Below are positions 14,550 to 22,385 of a stretch of 37,200 bases of DNA, one piece after another. Within the stretch, counting starts at the first letter, position 1. Each line of letters starts with the position of its first letter. Made by a program: the position numbers and the translations under genes. Origin of the DNA: a virus; the IMG/VR virus record IMGVR_UViG_3300027692_000006, positions 1 to 37,200 of that record; one strand, given 5' to 3'. The notes beneath the pieces were generated by a model. That model was not told the DNA's origin. It saw only the letters and a program-made list of their open reading frames with translations, and searched no databases.

Positions 14550-15185
14550 TCATGCGACCGGAGGTCCCGTATCGCTGCTTCCGCCCGTAACCCCGGTATG
14601 AAGGTGGCTTTCCAATACGATGCTATTGCTCATTGTCAGTCCGGCGCTCGTAAACGTCCAGCTTTTTCCGCCTGCCGTAATCGTTACTGTTCCCGTATCG
14701 GGATCGCAGTCTATATACGTTGTGTTCGCACTATCGCCGATGCGCCCACCATGCGGAGCATTCGGCCATGCGATGTTTGCGCGCGGAGGCGTGGGAAAGT
14801 TCGTTGTGCCTATTGGCAAAAATACAAGCGCTGAGAGATTGCCGGGATTGATTCCCTCGATAGCAATACCGCCGCCTTGTCCCGTTATTCCGGTCAAAAA
14901 CACGTCGCTTGGCACGGATAATCCGACATCATTTATTTGTGTGGGATTTGGAAACCATTGCGAAGTGGCACACGGCATTTCGACAGGCGGAAGCGTGTAG
15001 TACTGCGTCACGCCGTTCACGTCGTAAGGGACTTGTACCTCAAACGAAACGGTGACAAACGCGCCGCTAACTGCCGTCACGGTGCAGGGAAGCGCCTTCC
15101 CTGTTTGCGCTATCGCTTGCAGGGCTGCGTTCGTCGCGACCTGATTGACTTTCTTCTGTAGCCAAAGCGTGCTGTAATCAGACAC
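14550..15185 (-). CDS. Baseplate central spike protein with iron-binding tip
   Basis: A 211-residue protein. The N-terminal 130 residues are an OB-like fold region (ALPCTVTAVSGAFVTVSFEV). The following part has repeated short beta strands, and the end reads ESHLHTGVTGGSSDTGPP. H-x-H plus the GSS.TGPP tail is the mark of membrane-piercing spikes (P2 gpV, phi92 gp138), in which histidines from three chains hold an iron ion at the tip. I prefer GTG 15185, which overlaps the previous stop and has GGAG upstream; TTG 15200 is an alternative. Confidence 0.85.
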   Translation of the reverse strand: MSDYSTLWLQKKVNQVATNAALQAIAQTGKALPCTVTAVSGAFVTVSFEVQVPYDVNGVTQYYTLPPVEMPCATSQWFPNPTQINDVGLSVPSDVFLTGITGQGGGIAIEGINPGNLSALVFLPIGTTNFPTPPRANIAWPNAPHGGRIGDSANTTYIDCDPDTGTVTITAGGKSWTFTSAGLTMSNSIVLESHLHTGVTGGSSDTGPPVA

Positions 15186-16179
15186 CGACGGGAACTCCAA
15201 CGGCAGGAAGCGTTAGGGGATGCGCCTCGAAGATTGATGCCCATGAAGCGCCGTCAGGATCGCGGAAGTTGCCGACGTGACGCCCGGCGATGATCTGAAA
15301 ATTTCCCTGGAACGCCGTTTTGTATTTGAACTGCGAGGGATTTGAAGCGGGCGTCGTCGTCACGAATCCCGGCGCTGCGGGAACGCTCGGCATAGCGACC
15401 GTGCTTCCGACCTGAATATCTCCTCGCATGACCGTCATAAATTGCATGGTCGCATTATCGACCCATTTCGGCTGTCCGATAAAATCGGTGAATGCGAGTT
15501 GCTTGATTGCCGACGGCTTCACGGAACCGTCAAAAACGATGATCGTGTTATTGTTCTGAAGAGCTATTTGCACTTGCCCTTTCGTGAGCGAATAGATAAA
15601 GCTGCAAAACATTTTCATGGTCGGAACGTTGTGCGTAATCGTTGAGGGCGTTGCGTAGTTACTTCCTATTTGCGGAAGGATCGTGAAGTTCTGATACACG
15701 ACTTGCAGGCAGGTTTGTATCGCCGTTGCAAGTGCTTCGTTTGGTTGCCATACGAAATTAAAATTAGCCGGAATCATGAGCGTGTTTCCGTTTGGGCTAA
15801 TGACGAAATTGAGGTTCATTTCCGTGCCGATCCAATTCGCGTACGATTGCACGATGAGGCCGTGCATAAGCAATCCGGCTTGCTGCGGAACTGCAAGCGG
15901 AAGCCCTTTCGACATGCCTCCGCTTACCGCGATGCTCGAATAGGCAAAGTTCTGCGCCGACTGCAATTCCGCGAGCGAGATGCCGTGAACGGTGAGCGTA
16001 CCGGGTCCTTGGTTTTGGTTTGGGTCGCCCTGCGCCGTTGCGGGAAAATCAAACTCGACATTGAGAGCACCGGGATCATTCACGCCATTCGGAAGGCTCG
16101 TCCACCTGGGATTGGGCTGCGGACTCGGATTCGACGGCTTCGCAAGCGGCGTTATCGCGATTGAATAAAACCGCGCCAT
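15178..16179 (-). CDS. Baseplate hub protein (gp27/gpD-like)
   Basis: A 333-residue protein between plug and spike. It starts MARFYSIAITPLAKP, has a clear beta strand/turn with GALNVEFDFPA and a hub-like central part (GTLTVHGISLAELQSAQNF, GLPLAVPQQAGLLMHGLIVQSYANWIGTEMNLNF). The C-terminus contains FQIIAGRHVGNFRDPDGASWASIFEA. Hub proteins form the ring between tail tube and spike. The assignment is by position and general pattern. Confidence 0.75.
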   Translation of the reverse strand: MARFYSIAITPLAKPSNPSPQPNPRWTSLPNGVNDPGALNVEFDFPATAQGDPNQNQGPGTLTVHGISLAELQSAQNFAYSSIAVSGGMSKGLPLAVPQQAGLLMHGLIVQSYANWIGTEMNLNFVISPNGNTLMIPANFNFVWQPNEALATAIQTCLQVVYQNFTILPQIGSNYATPSTITHNVPTMKMFCSFIYSLTKGQVQIALQNNNTIIVFDGSVKPSAIKQLAFTDFIGQPKWVDNATMQFMTVMRGDIQVGSTVAMPSVPAAPGFVTTTPASNPSQFKYKTAFQGNFQIIAGRHVGNFRDPDGASWASIFEAHPLTLPAVGVPVGV

Positions 16180-16455
16180 TTACGGCGTTATCTCGAAATT
16201 CGAGGTGGAAGGTCGATAAAGCGCCGTTGACGATGTGAAAATTCCGGGAAAAAGGTAAATGTTCGCATTCGGGGGGGAGCCGATTAGCGGCTGGTTTATG
16301 GTGAGGTTTCCGAATTGATCGGTTAAAGAAACGTACCATCTCGCACTGTATATATTCCAAAAAACCAAGAGGGTATAACTTGCGCCGTCTAGCGTCACGT
16401 TCGCGGAAAACGGCGGTGCTGCCGTGAGGCTCGGCGTGAACGCAATTATCGTCAT
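16180..16455 (-). CDS. Baseplate plug-family protein
   Basis: A 91-residue beta protein with NVTLDGASYTLLVFWNIYSARWYVSLTDQFGNL. This closely follows the pattern of the small phage baseplate plug family known from the Pam3 baseplate (L.G..Y.L...WN....W...L.D..G). ATG 16455 overlaps the preceding TGA. The plug fills the hub lumen above the spike. Confidence 0.78.
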   Translation of the reverse strand: MTIIAFTPSLTAAPPFSANVTLDGASYTLLVFWNIYSARWYVSLTDQFGNLTINQPLIGSPPNANIYLFPGIFTSSTALYRPSTSNFEITP

Positions 16456-17186
16456 AGCGTTCCGCCGAACACTGAAACGGCGGCTTCGACGTTCGCAAGC
16501 ATGCCGGTAATACCGGGATTCGCTGCCGGAGACGATGCTTGATTACCGGACCAGCTTATCGCGTTCGGCTGCTGCTGGTTGCCGTTCGTCTGCTTTTGCA
16601 TTTGCGCGTTTAGTGCTTGCTGAGCGCCCTGCGCCGTGAGGATCGGCTGAATAAAATCTAGCTGAAAACTTGTCTGAGATTGCTTATTTCCATCAGCCGA
16701 AATCTCAGGCGTTACATCCGTCATGGCGGTCATCAAGAGGTAATTGTATATGTATGCGGGGGTGCAAACAATATAGGTTCCACCGATGGAATTGTGCAAT
16801 GCGAGTTGCCGGGCGAGATTACTGAAGATTGACAGCTTCGATTGATAGCCGTCCGGCTGGTTTACCGGCGCTATCATAAGCAACGAAATTGTAAGCGGCT
16901 GTTGAATCGTCGCGTTCGCGGCCACACTTTGGTTTGCAAAAGGGTACATTCCAATCGTCTGCGAGATAAGCGTTGAGCCTGGAAGCGGAAGATAATGAGC
17001 GAAAGCATCATCGAGCGAATCAAGAGAACCACCCGTATAATCGGTAATCGGCGCGAGACTTCCTTGGGATGAACCAACGATTCCCCCTTGCAAAACCAAT
17101 GGCGAAATTTGGAAGGCCAAATTATACGCCGAGCGATAGGACTGCGCTTGAGAACCGGGAGGGAGGGTCGGAGGAAGACCGCTCAT
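16452..17186 (-). CDS. Baseplate/tail protein upstream of plug
   Basis: A 244-residue protein between tape measure and plug. It has a beta-rich core (LAFQISPLVLQGGIVGSSQGSLAPITDYT, TIQQPLTISLLMIAP), a segment IFSNLARQLALHNSIGGTYIVCTPAYIYNYLL, and a Q/N-rich region near 195-215. The place fits the tube-initiator or upper baseplate ring of contractile tails. It begins MSGLPPTLPPG, sharing MSGLPP with gpJ. I do not recognise the family with certainty. Confidence 0.65.
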   Translation of the reverse strand: MSGLPPTLPPGSQAQSYRSAYNLAFQISPLVLQGGIVGSSQGSLAPITDYTGGSLDSLDDAFAHYLPLPGSTLISQTIGMYPFANQSVAANATIQQPLTISLLMIAPVNQPDGYQSKLSIFSNLARQLALHNSIGGTYIVCTPAYIYNYLLMTAMTDVTPEISADGNKQSQTSFQLDFIQPILTAQGAQQALNAQMQKQTNGNQQQPNAISWSGNQASSPAANPGITGMLANVEAAVSVFGGTL

Positions 17187-19096
17187 GCGATAGCCGCCGC
17201 GTTCATTGAGACCGCTACGCGCGCGGAGGTTTGATTTGTAATCGTTATCATCGCCGTCTTTTGTATAACGGTAGGCTTCTTTTGTATGGGCTTCGCGGCT
17301 TGGCGAGAAGCATGCTGCGCCAATGCTTTTAGATTATTGTTTATGCCGATGGCATAATCATACGGATCGCCGGGACGCTGCGAAAGGGCCGAACGTACGC
17401 CTCCCGATCCGAAAAGAGCCATGATGTCATTGTGGGATACGGTCGGTCCGAATTGCTTTCCCTTATCATCGTAGTGCGTCATTGCGTATCGCACGGCTTC
17501 TGAGAAACGATTGAGCTGTTTCTCCTTGCTCCATTTTCCAACAATTGCGAATTCGCTTAATGCCCTTCTCGTATTGATTCCAACGTCATAGGCTTGTTTG
17601 GGCGTGAGGTTTCCAAGTTCTCCGCCTTGATGTAACTGGAACAGGCCGAACGAAGTTCCATTGTCGCCCTTCGCAAATGGATTAAGCTTAAGGCTGTGCG
17701 TTGATTCCCACCCTGCCGTTGCAAGGGCCAACTCAGGAGCTACGCCCATCCTAGTCGCAATATCCATGAGCTTCTGAACAGTCTCTTTTTGATTATGCCC
17801 AAAAACATTCTCGAAGGTCCGCGTTCCCGCGCCTTTTAATCCCGAAACGAACTCAGCGGCCTTCGCCCCGACGTTCCCGAGAATATTGGCGTTGAAAGGT
17901 GAGTATTTCGGCTGTTCGACCGCATCGAGAAGTTTATCTGTAGGTCCTCCGGTTCCCGGAAGATACTTGAACTTATCGGCAGCCCAGGCGAAAACGCCGA
18001 CAACCCTTTCCACATTTTCCGCAAAACCCTTCGATGCGAGCGTATTGCCGAGCATGTCAAAGTCTTTCGCAAGCGCATCTATGGCGTTCTTCGCGTTTGG
18101 ACTTTCGAGAACATTTGTTACGAATCCCGAAAACGAATTTGCCAGACGTGTTATCTCAGGCGTAAGCCCGGCAAGTCCGGTAACAAATACCGTTTTGATT
18201 TTTTCGCTTGCGAGTTCTAAAACAGGTGTTAGCTTATCCCATGCTTCTTCGTTTCTCTTGCCGAATTCAAGCGATGCTCTGCTACTATGATAGTTCGATT
18301 TTACAGCCGCGAGCGCACCGGGATGCGATGCGGCGTTTGCAATTTCTCCCAGAGAGAAGCCGAATGTGCCCATCGCAAGCTTGAGCATCCAATCACTGTT
18401 TTGCTTCAAGCCCGTTTTTTGGTCCTGATTGTATCGCGCGGCGGATTTTTGCAATGCCTCTATCGCGAGATCGCCCGTATCCTGCGCTTGCGCTTTTCGT
18501 ACATCGAAGCCGAGCGAGGCAAGTGCCGGAATGGCATTGTAATCGTGCTGCGCGATGAACGTGGATTGCAGCGCGTCCGTGCCGAGAAACCGTTGCGCGT
18601 TGATTTGGAAGCTCGCAAGCGAGCCCGGTGACATGCCAAGTTGCCCCGCCGCCTTGGAGCGCCCAAGTGCATAGCCCGCGAGGTCGGCAACTCCAATCCC
18701 CGAGAGAATGCCTCCCAATCCGCCGAACGCCGCGATCTTTACAAGCCAGCCTCCGATGCTCGCGATTGCCCCGCCGACGCCCTTCGCTGCCGTATGGAGC
18801 TTGCCCATATGCTCGCCGCTGCGCTTGGTCGCCCCGCCTAGGTCATTCTGTGCCCGCACGGCATCCCGGAGAGCCTCGGAGATGACGCCCGCCTGGGCTG
18901 CAGCTACCGCGAGGGACTCCTTCGCATTGATAGCCCCGCCTGCGAGCGCCTCGCCCGAGAGCCCCATCGCCTGCCCGGCCTTCTCCCACTTTTCTTGCTG
19001 CTCGTCTAGCTCGCCGAGGTATGCGGAAAATTTCTCGTGGAATTTCGAGAAAGATTCGTCCTGAACTTCGACACTGATAACCGATTTTACGGGCAC
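17183..19096 (-). CDS. Tape measure protein with lytic transglycosylase domain
   Basis: A 637-residue protein. The N-terminal 100 residues are helical and coiled-coil-like. Residues about 105-140 are hydrophobic and Gly-rich (IASIGGWLVKIAAFGGLGGILSGIGVADLAGYALG), typical of tape measures. Residues about 440-540 form an SLT-like domain: catalytic Glu464 in TAGWES, then GTSFGLFQLHQGG at 480-492. The protein sets tail length, and the enzyme domain would open peptidoglycan during injection. It starts at GTG 19096. It is unusual that about 1 kb separates it from the chaperone gene, which normally abuts. Confidence 0.88.
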   Translation of the reverse strand: MPVKSVISVEVQDESFSKFHEKFSAYLGELDEQQEKWEKAGQAMGLSGEALAGGAINAKESLAVAAAQAGVISEALRDAVRAQNDLGGATKRSGEHMGKLHTAAKGVGGAIASIGGWLVKIAAFGGLGGILSGIGVADLAGYALGRSKAAGQLGMSPGSLASFQINAQRFLGTDALQSTFIAQHDYNAIPALASLGFDVRKAQAQDTGDLAIEALQKSAARYNQDQKTGLKQNSDWMLKLAMGTFGFSLGEIANAASHPGALAAVKSNYHSSRASLEFGKRNEEAWDKLTPVLELASEKIKTVFVTGLAGLTPEITRLANSFSGFVTNVLESPNAKNAIDALAKDFDMLGNTLASKGFAENVERVVGVFAWAADKFKYLPGTGGPTDKLLDAVEQPKYSPFNANILGNVGAKAAEFVSGLKGAGTRTFENVFGHNQKETVQKLMDIATRMGVAPELALATAGWESTHSLKLNPFAKGDNGTSFGLFQLHQGGELGNLTPKQAYDVGINTRRALSEFAIVGKWSKEKQLNRFSEAVRYAMTHYDDKGKQFGPTVSHNDIMALFGSGGVRSALSQRPGDPYDYAIGINNNLKALAQHASRQAAKPIQKKPTVIQKTAMITITNQTSARVAVSMNAAAIA

Positions 19097-19325
19097 ATGC
19101 TACCGTTTCGTGCGGGCTCGCCAGGTATCCGGTAGGAAATTCTCTGCTTAGGAGGGTACCAAAAAAGTCAGGGGCACCTTGCCCAACCCCCCACCCACCC
19201 ACCGCAACAGCGTGGAACTTGGTATAGAGATTGGGTGCATGGGGATCTTTTCAGATCCTCGGGGTTCGGCCAATTGGTCAAGGCCGATCAACGTTTCAGC
19301 AGTTCTTGCCGTATGCTCACTCTAG

Positions 19326-19565
19326 TTAGAGCGATCCGCCGTACGCGGAAACCGGAAGGACAGGAATAAGCCTTGGCGTGATGCTCGTAATGAGCGTTTC
19401 ACTGCTTCTTATTTTTTGTATCGTTCCCTTTACCGGGTTTGTTATCTTGTGACGTTTCTCGCTCTGTTCCAAGAGAACGTTCAAGATCGTTGTACTCATC
19501 ATAGGAGGTACCCGCATACGACGGCCTATCCGAGCGCTCTCGGCCGAGAAACCTATCTGTTGCAT
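19326..19565 (-). CDS. Doubtful small reading frame
   Basis: A 79-codon frame (or 63 codons from ATG 19517) with no good ribosome-binding site and no recognisable domain. Its C-terminal half (ETLITSITPRLIPVLPVSAYGGSL) has a natural look. It is not coupled to a neighbour, unlike nearly every other gene here. It may be part of the same acquired segment as the plus-strand exported protein, or not a gene. Confidence 0.25.
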   Translation of the reverse strand: MQQIGFSAESARIGRRMRVPPMMSTTILNVLLEQSEKRHKITNPVKGTIQKIRSSETLITSITPRLIPVLPVSAYGGSL

Positions 19566-19600
19566 TTTTCATAGCAGCGCGTTTCGTTCTAAAGCGCGGC

Positions 19601-19636
19601 GTTAATTTCCGTTAATTTCCGTTAATTTCCGTTAAC
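19601..19636. repeat. Tandem 10-bp repeats (GTTAATTTCC)
   Basis: Three exact, contiguous copies of GTTAATTTCC, followed by a partial copy that becomes GTTAAC. They lie about 120 bases upstream of the exported-protein gene. They could be binding sites for a regulator or a replication slippage product; no flanking gene overlaps them. Confidence 0.7.
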
Positions 19637-19753
19637 GGTAACATTGTAAGACAGTGCAACCGTAAGGCGTGTAAAGAGTGCGCTTCCTATCAGCGGTTCT
19701 AAGGATTATTGGCATATACTACCAGAGCAAACTCTCTCTATAAGGCAACCTAA

Positions 19754-20122
19754 ATGAAGAAGATGATCCTTGTTTTGATCCTCGCGGCAACGTGCACAGT
19801 CCCGGCGCTCGCGGATGAAAAAGAGTATTACTCCGCGCTTGCCGCCTTTCAGATGACTAGCGCCAGTAGCGATTACTGGTGCCAGCAGATGATTGGTTTC
19901 GCGAATTCTCCGGTGCAAGCCGACTATATGGCCGTAGCATTTAGTTCATTGAAGTGCTATCACCAAGTACAGGCAGAAGCCGGAGGCGAGCTTCCCGAAG
20001 CAATTCCAAGAGCAGTTTTCATTTCAACTTGTCCGCATCTTCGCGCTCGCCTAGCCTATATCAAGGGACCTTTCCTTGAAACTATGGAGGGGCAAGTTCA
20101 CCACGCATGCCAGGTAATGTAA
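19754..20122 (+). CDS. Exported small protein, probable moron
   Basis: A 122-residue protein with a clear signal peptide: MKK, a hydrophobic core (MILVLILAATCTVPA) and a likely cut after ALA at residue 20. The mature part is helical with several cysteines (YWCQQM, LKCYHQ, STCPHL, HHACQ) that could form two disulphides in the periplasm. It lies on the plus strand between two minus-strand late genes, which fits a moron expressed separately from the lytic genes. An effect on host envelope or superinfection is inference. No family is recognised. Confidence 0.75.
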   Translation: MKKMILVLILAATCTVPALADEKEYYSALAAFQMTSASSDYWCQQMIGFANSPVQADYMAVAFSSLKCYHQVQAEAGGELPEAIPRAVFISTCPHLRARLAYIKGPFLETMEGQVHHACQVM

Positions 20123-20126
20123 TCGC

Positions 20127-20854
20127 CTAACTGCCGCCCGTTAATCCCTTGAGCCCGCGCGTTAGCTCTAGGATATGCCGATTCCGGTACGCATGCGCGG
20201 AATTGAATTGATCGACGCCATGACGAGAGAATGTCTCGTGAAAGCCTTCTTCCGCCACCCATCCTAAGACGGCTCCGATGATAGTATTTCGATTGAATCT
20301 TTGGCCTGTGTCGATTGCCGCAAGGAGGCGAGCCATTCCAAAGGCGGTAACGACGTTGTCGATCCATTGAGCGCCGACGCGATTCGGGTGCAACGGTCCC
20401 GTCGTGCAGCCCTCGGTAGAGCAAAGAACCCCAACGTAAAAAAACACAGAAACGCTTCCGCTTCTGACCAATCATCTTTACTGATAACGTTTTTGCCGAG
20501 AGCGATGTCTACGGGAAGTTGCTCGTATCCGTTGTCTCCTGGGGAAAGAATGTACGTAAGGCGCTTGAGTTCCGCGAGAAACGAAGGACCGAGGCTTTCC
20601 GTTCCGCGTAATTCTGCTTCTGCTTTCGCTGCATCCAAAAGCGCAATGTTCGCCGTCGTCGCGGAGGCCGCTGCGAAGTCTCCTCCACGTTGCCATGTCT
20701 TCGCATTCGCGGCAACCAAAATAGTGTAGTTTGCCGTCAACACTTCCGGCGATATGGATATGTGATACGCATAGATGAGGGGCTCGCCTTGATCGTCATA
20801 CCGAATCGGGAAACCGATGTTTAGAGCGGAATTGATTATCAGAGTGACGACCAC
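20127..20854 (-). CDS. Tail assembly chaperone, -1 frameshift product
   Basis: Reading from GTG 20854 to the slippery site (20438-20444), then slipping back one base and continuing to 20127, gives a 242-residue fusion: 139 residues shared with the short form plus 103 new ones (YVGVLCSTEGCTTG, then QWIDNVVTAFGMARLL, AVLGWVAEEGFHETF). Tail assembly chaperones between tube and tape measure classically make such a pair (lambda G/GT), and the ratio guides tape measure assembly. Open reading in both frames around a perfect T7 run, at the right place in the gene order, supports it. Confidence 0.82.
20264..20854 (-). CDS. Tail assembly chaperone, short (unshifted) form
   Basis: A 196-residue zero-frame product starting at GTG 20854, overlapping the tube gene by 16 bases. 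The N-terminal domain (NIGFPIRYDDQGEPLIYAYHISI, LTANYTILVAANAKTW, ANIALLDAAKAEAELRG) is shared with the frameshift form. The last 57 residues after the slippery site (LGFFALPRAARRDRC and so on) are out of the chaperone's extension frame and look less protein-like. There is no strong ribosome-binding site, so translational coupling from the tube gene is likely. Confidence 0.78.
   Translation of the reverse strand: MVVTLIINSALNIGFPIRYDDQGEPLIYAYHISISPEVLTANYTILVAANAKTWQRGGDFAAASATTANIALLDAAKAEAELRGTESLGPSFLAELKRLTYILSPGDNGYEQLPVDIALGKNVISKDDWSEAEAFLCFFTLGFFALPRAARRDRCTRIASALNGSTTSLPPLEWLASLRQSTQAKDSIEILSSEPS
20438..20444 (-). promoter_or_regulatory. Programmed -1 frameshift slippery site
   Basis: Seven T on the minus strand, positioned as T-TTT-TTT in the zero frame between TG(T) and ACG. 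After a -1 slip the next codon is TAC, which opens the 103-codon extension. Known slippery heptamers follow X-XXY-YYZ, and this one fits. Confidence 0.82.
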
Positions 20855-21285
20855 ATTATGGCATTGGTATAAAAAACACCCTTAATTGTCGCCTTGACGG
20901 TAGGATCTTGCCCATCGTACGGCCCCGGTGTTGGGCGTAACAGCGAGCAATTCACGAGCGTAATCGGCGGAAACACATGGGAATCAGGGTACACGGTAAC
21001 GGAGCCGAGGATTGCCTGCTGCTGCCATTGCGCGATGTATGCGGCTGCGATTGCTTGGCTCCGAAGCAAGTTGGCGGTCAAAGTTGCTAGTACGTACGGT
21101 TGCGGTGAATTCACGATTCCGGTCGCGGTTCCGATTTGGTCTACGGCGTCTTCGTCGAAATCGAGTTGCGCCATTGACTTCGCCATGAACGGAGCGGTGA
21201 GACTCAGTTGTGGAAAGCTTGTAACAACAACCGAGGTGATAACACGGTTTAAAATTCCCTGAATTGTCTGTGGGTTGAAGCTCAT
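20839..21285 (-). CDS. Tail tube protein
   Basis: A 148-residue protein directly after the sheath gene and before the chaperone. Its features (QTIQGILNRVITSVVV, DFDEDAVDQIGTATGIVNSPQPYVLATLTANLLRSQAIAAAYIAQWQQQ, TVYPDSHVFPPITLVNCSL) match the small tail tube proteins paired with DUF3383-type sheaths. ATG 21285 overlaps the sheath stop. The protein forms the rigid inner tube of the contractile tail. Confidence 0.8.
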   Translation of the reverse strand: MSFNPQTIQGILNRVITSVVVTSFPQLSLTAPFMAKSMAQLDFDEDAVDQIGTATGIVNSPQPYVLATLTANLLRSQAIAAAYIAQWQQQAILGSVTVYPDSHVFPPITLVNCSLLRPTPGPYDGQDPTVKATIKGVFYTNAIMWSSL

Positions 21286-22382
21286 GCGCCGCTCCCAAAA
21301 TCAAGCGCCGACAAATTGAAAGTTATCGACTCAAAGCCATACTGCGGCGTTACCGTCGCGCTCAAGCCGTTGTAAATACCTGCCGGATAATTCCCCGGAT
21401 TCTGCGCGATGTACGTCGCGAACGGCACGGCTGCGAACGTCGCGGCCTGCAAGAGCCCGTACGAAATGCCGGTGTTGCCGATGTCCACGAGAATCGCGAG
21501 CAAACGGTTTATGCCGTTTTGGTTGTAGTACAGCGGCGGGTTCTCGTTACTTCCGTCGATGATCGCGGCTGCGAGCTGCTGCTTCGCCTGGATCTGCACC
21601 CAATCGATCGCCCACCATCCCATCGCCTGCTCGCCGTCCATCGTCGTGCCGCGAAAGGAGGTCGCCGTTGAGATGCCGCCTTCGGCTCCGGTTCCGACGA
21701 TGTTCCCGTACGCGCTGAGAATCGAGGTTATCGTTGCGGCGTTGCCGGTCTGTACCCAGGGCGTGACGCCGTACAGGAAGCGGAATCCCATCGGGGGCTC
21801 CGGCGACGTCGCGGACGGGTTATTCGCCAACCATTGGTAGAAAAACGCTGCTGCCTGAAACTCGGTTCCCGCTGCGGTCTGGCTTGGAACTACGGCGAAG
21901 ATTGCTTTGGTCGTTATCGCGTACGCGCTTATCGTCGAAGATGTCGTCGTGACGAAGAAGTACGTCTTGCCCGTTGGACTTGAGTAGTTTGCTGCAAGCG
22001 TGTTGAGCGCAGCGCCGGAAGCGTCCCATGCTGCGGGGGTCAAATACGCATAAAAGATGCCGGGATTCGCTGCGATCCATGTCCCGAGCGCGGTTATGCC
22101 TGCGGACGATGAGCCTTCGACGCCGAGTTCCAGGACGTACAAGCCGACGGCGTTCCCCTGCGCGAAGAAGGTCGTCGCCATGTTGTCGATCTCTTGGTAG
22201 TTGCCGCTTGAGGACAGGGCCGCGACGACCGCGCCGATCGTCCCGTAGTACGTGTACGTGCCTACGGTCTGCGTCGTCCCGCCGACCGATACCAACGCGC
22301 CGGACTGCTGAAGCTGCGAGGGCGTCGGCGCGACGCTTACGATCGCATTGACTGTGACAATCTGCGATGTGACTACGGCCAC
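21282..22382 (-). CDS. Contractile tail sheath protein
   Basis: A 366-residue protein. The N-terminus (VTVNAIVSVAPTPSQLQQSGALVSVGGTT) and central VYVLELG-like strand (VGLYVLELGVEG), then AWDASGAAL and ISYGLLQAATFAAVPFATYIAQNPGNYPAGIYNG, agree with the compact sheath proteins of small myoviruses (DUF3383-like). It is followed by the tube gene as expected. It starts at GTG 22382. Sheath contraction drives the tube and spike through the host envelope. Confidence 0.8.
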   Translation of the reverse strand: MAVVTSQIVTVNAIVSVAPTPSQLQQSGALVSVGGTTQTVGTYTYYGTIGAVVAALSSSGNYQEIDNMATTFFAQGNAVGLYVLELGVEGSSSAGITALGTWIAANPGIFYAYLTPAAWDASGAALNTLAANYSSPTGKTYFFVTTTSSTISAYAITTKAIFAVVPSQTAAGTEFQAAAFFYQWLANNPSATSPEPPMGFRFLYGVTPWVQTGNAATITSILSAYGNIVGTGAEGGISTATSFRGTTMDGEQAMGWWAIDWVQIQAKQQLAAAIIDGSNENPPLYYNQNGINRLLAILVDIGNTGISYGLLQAATFAAVPFATYIAQNPGNYPAGIYNGLSATVTPQYGFESITFNLSALDFGSGA

Positions 22383-22385
22383 GTA

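Larger units (their letters stand above)
19097..19753. other. Non-coding or weakly coding stretch between tape measure and moron
   Basis: No convincing gene fills these 657 bases. It holds a C-rich run near 19185-19200, a perfect hairpin (GGATCT, loop TTTC, AGATCC, 19243-19258), a possible 79-codon minus frame (19326-19565), a 23-codon hydrophobic plus frame (about 19381-19452), and the 10-bp tandem repeats at 19601-19636. A TATACT that could be a -10 for the plus-strand gene is at 19715-19720, without a clear -35. Confidence 0.45.

Noticed and set aside
19381-19452. A 23-codon hydrophobic plus-strand frame, possible toxin-like peptide
   Set aside because: No ribosome-binding site, no antisense RNA promoter seen, and it opposes another doubtful frame.
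19503-19590. AGGAGGT followed by a 28-codon plus frame starting at ATA
   Set aside because: The peptide is unnatural (many Arg and Ser), and a chance Shine-Dalgarno-like match is more likely than a third rare start.
22028-22351. A 107-codon plus-strand frame opposite the sheath gene
   Set aside because: Made almost wholly of Arg and Ser, a shadow of a GC-rich gene.
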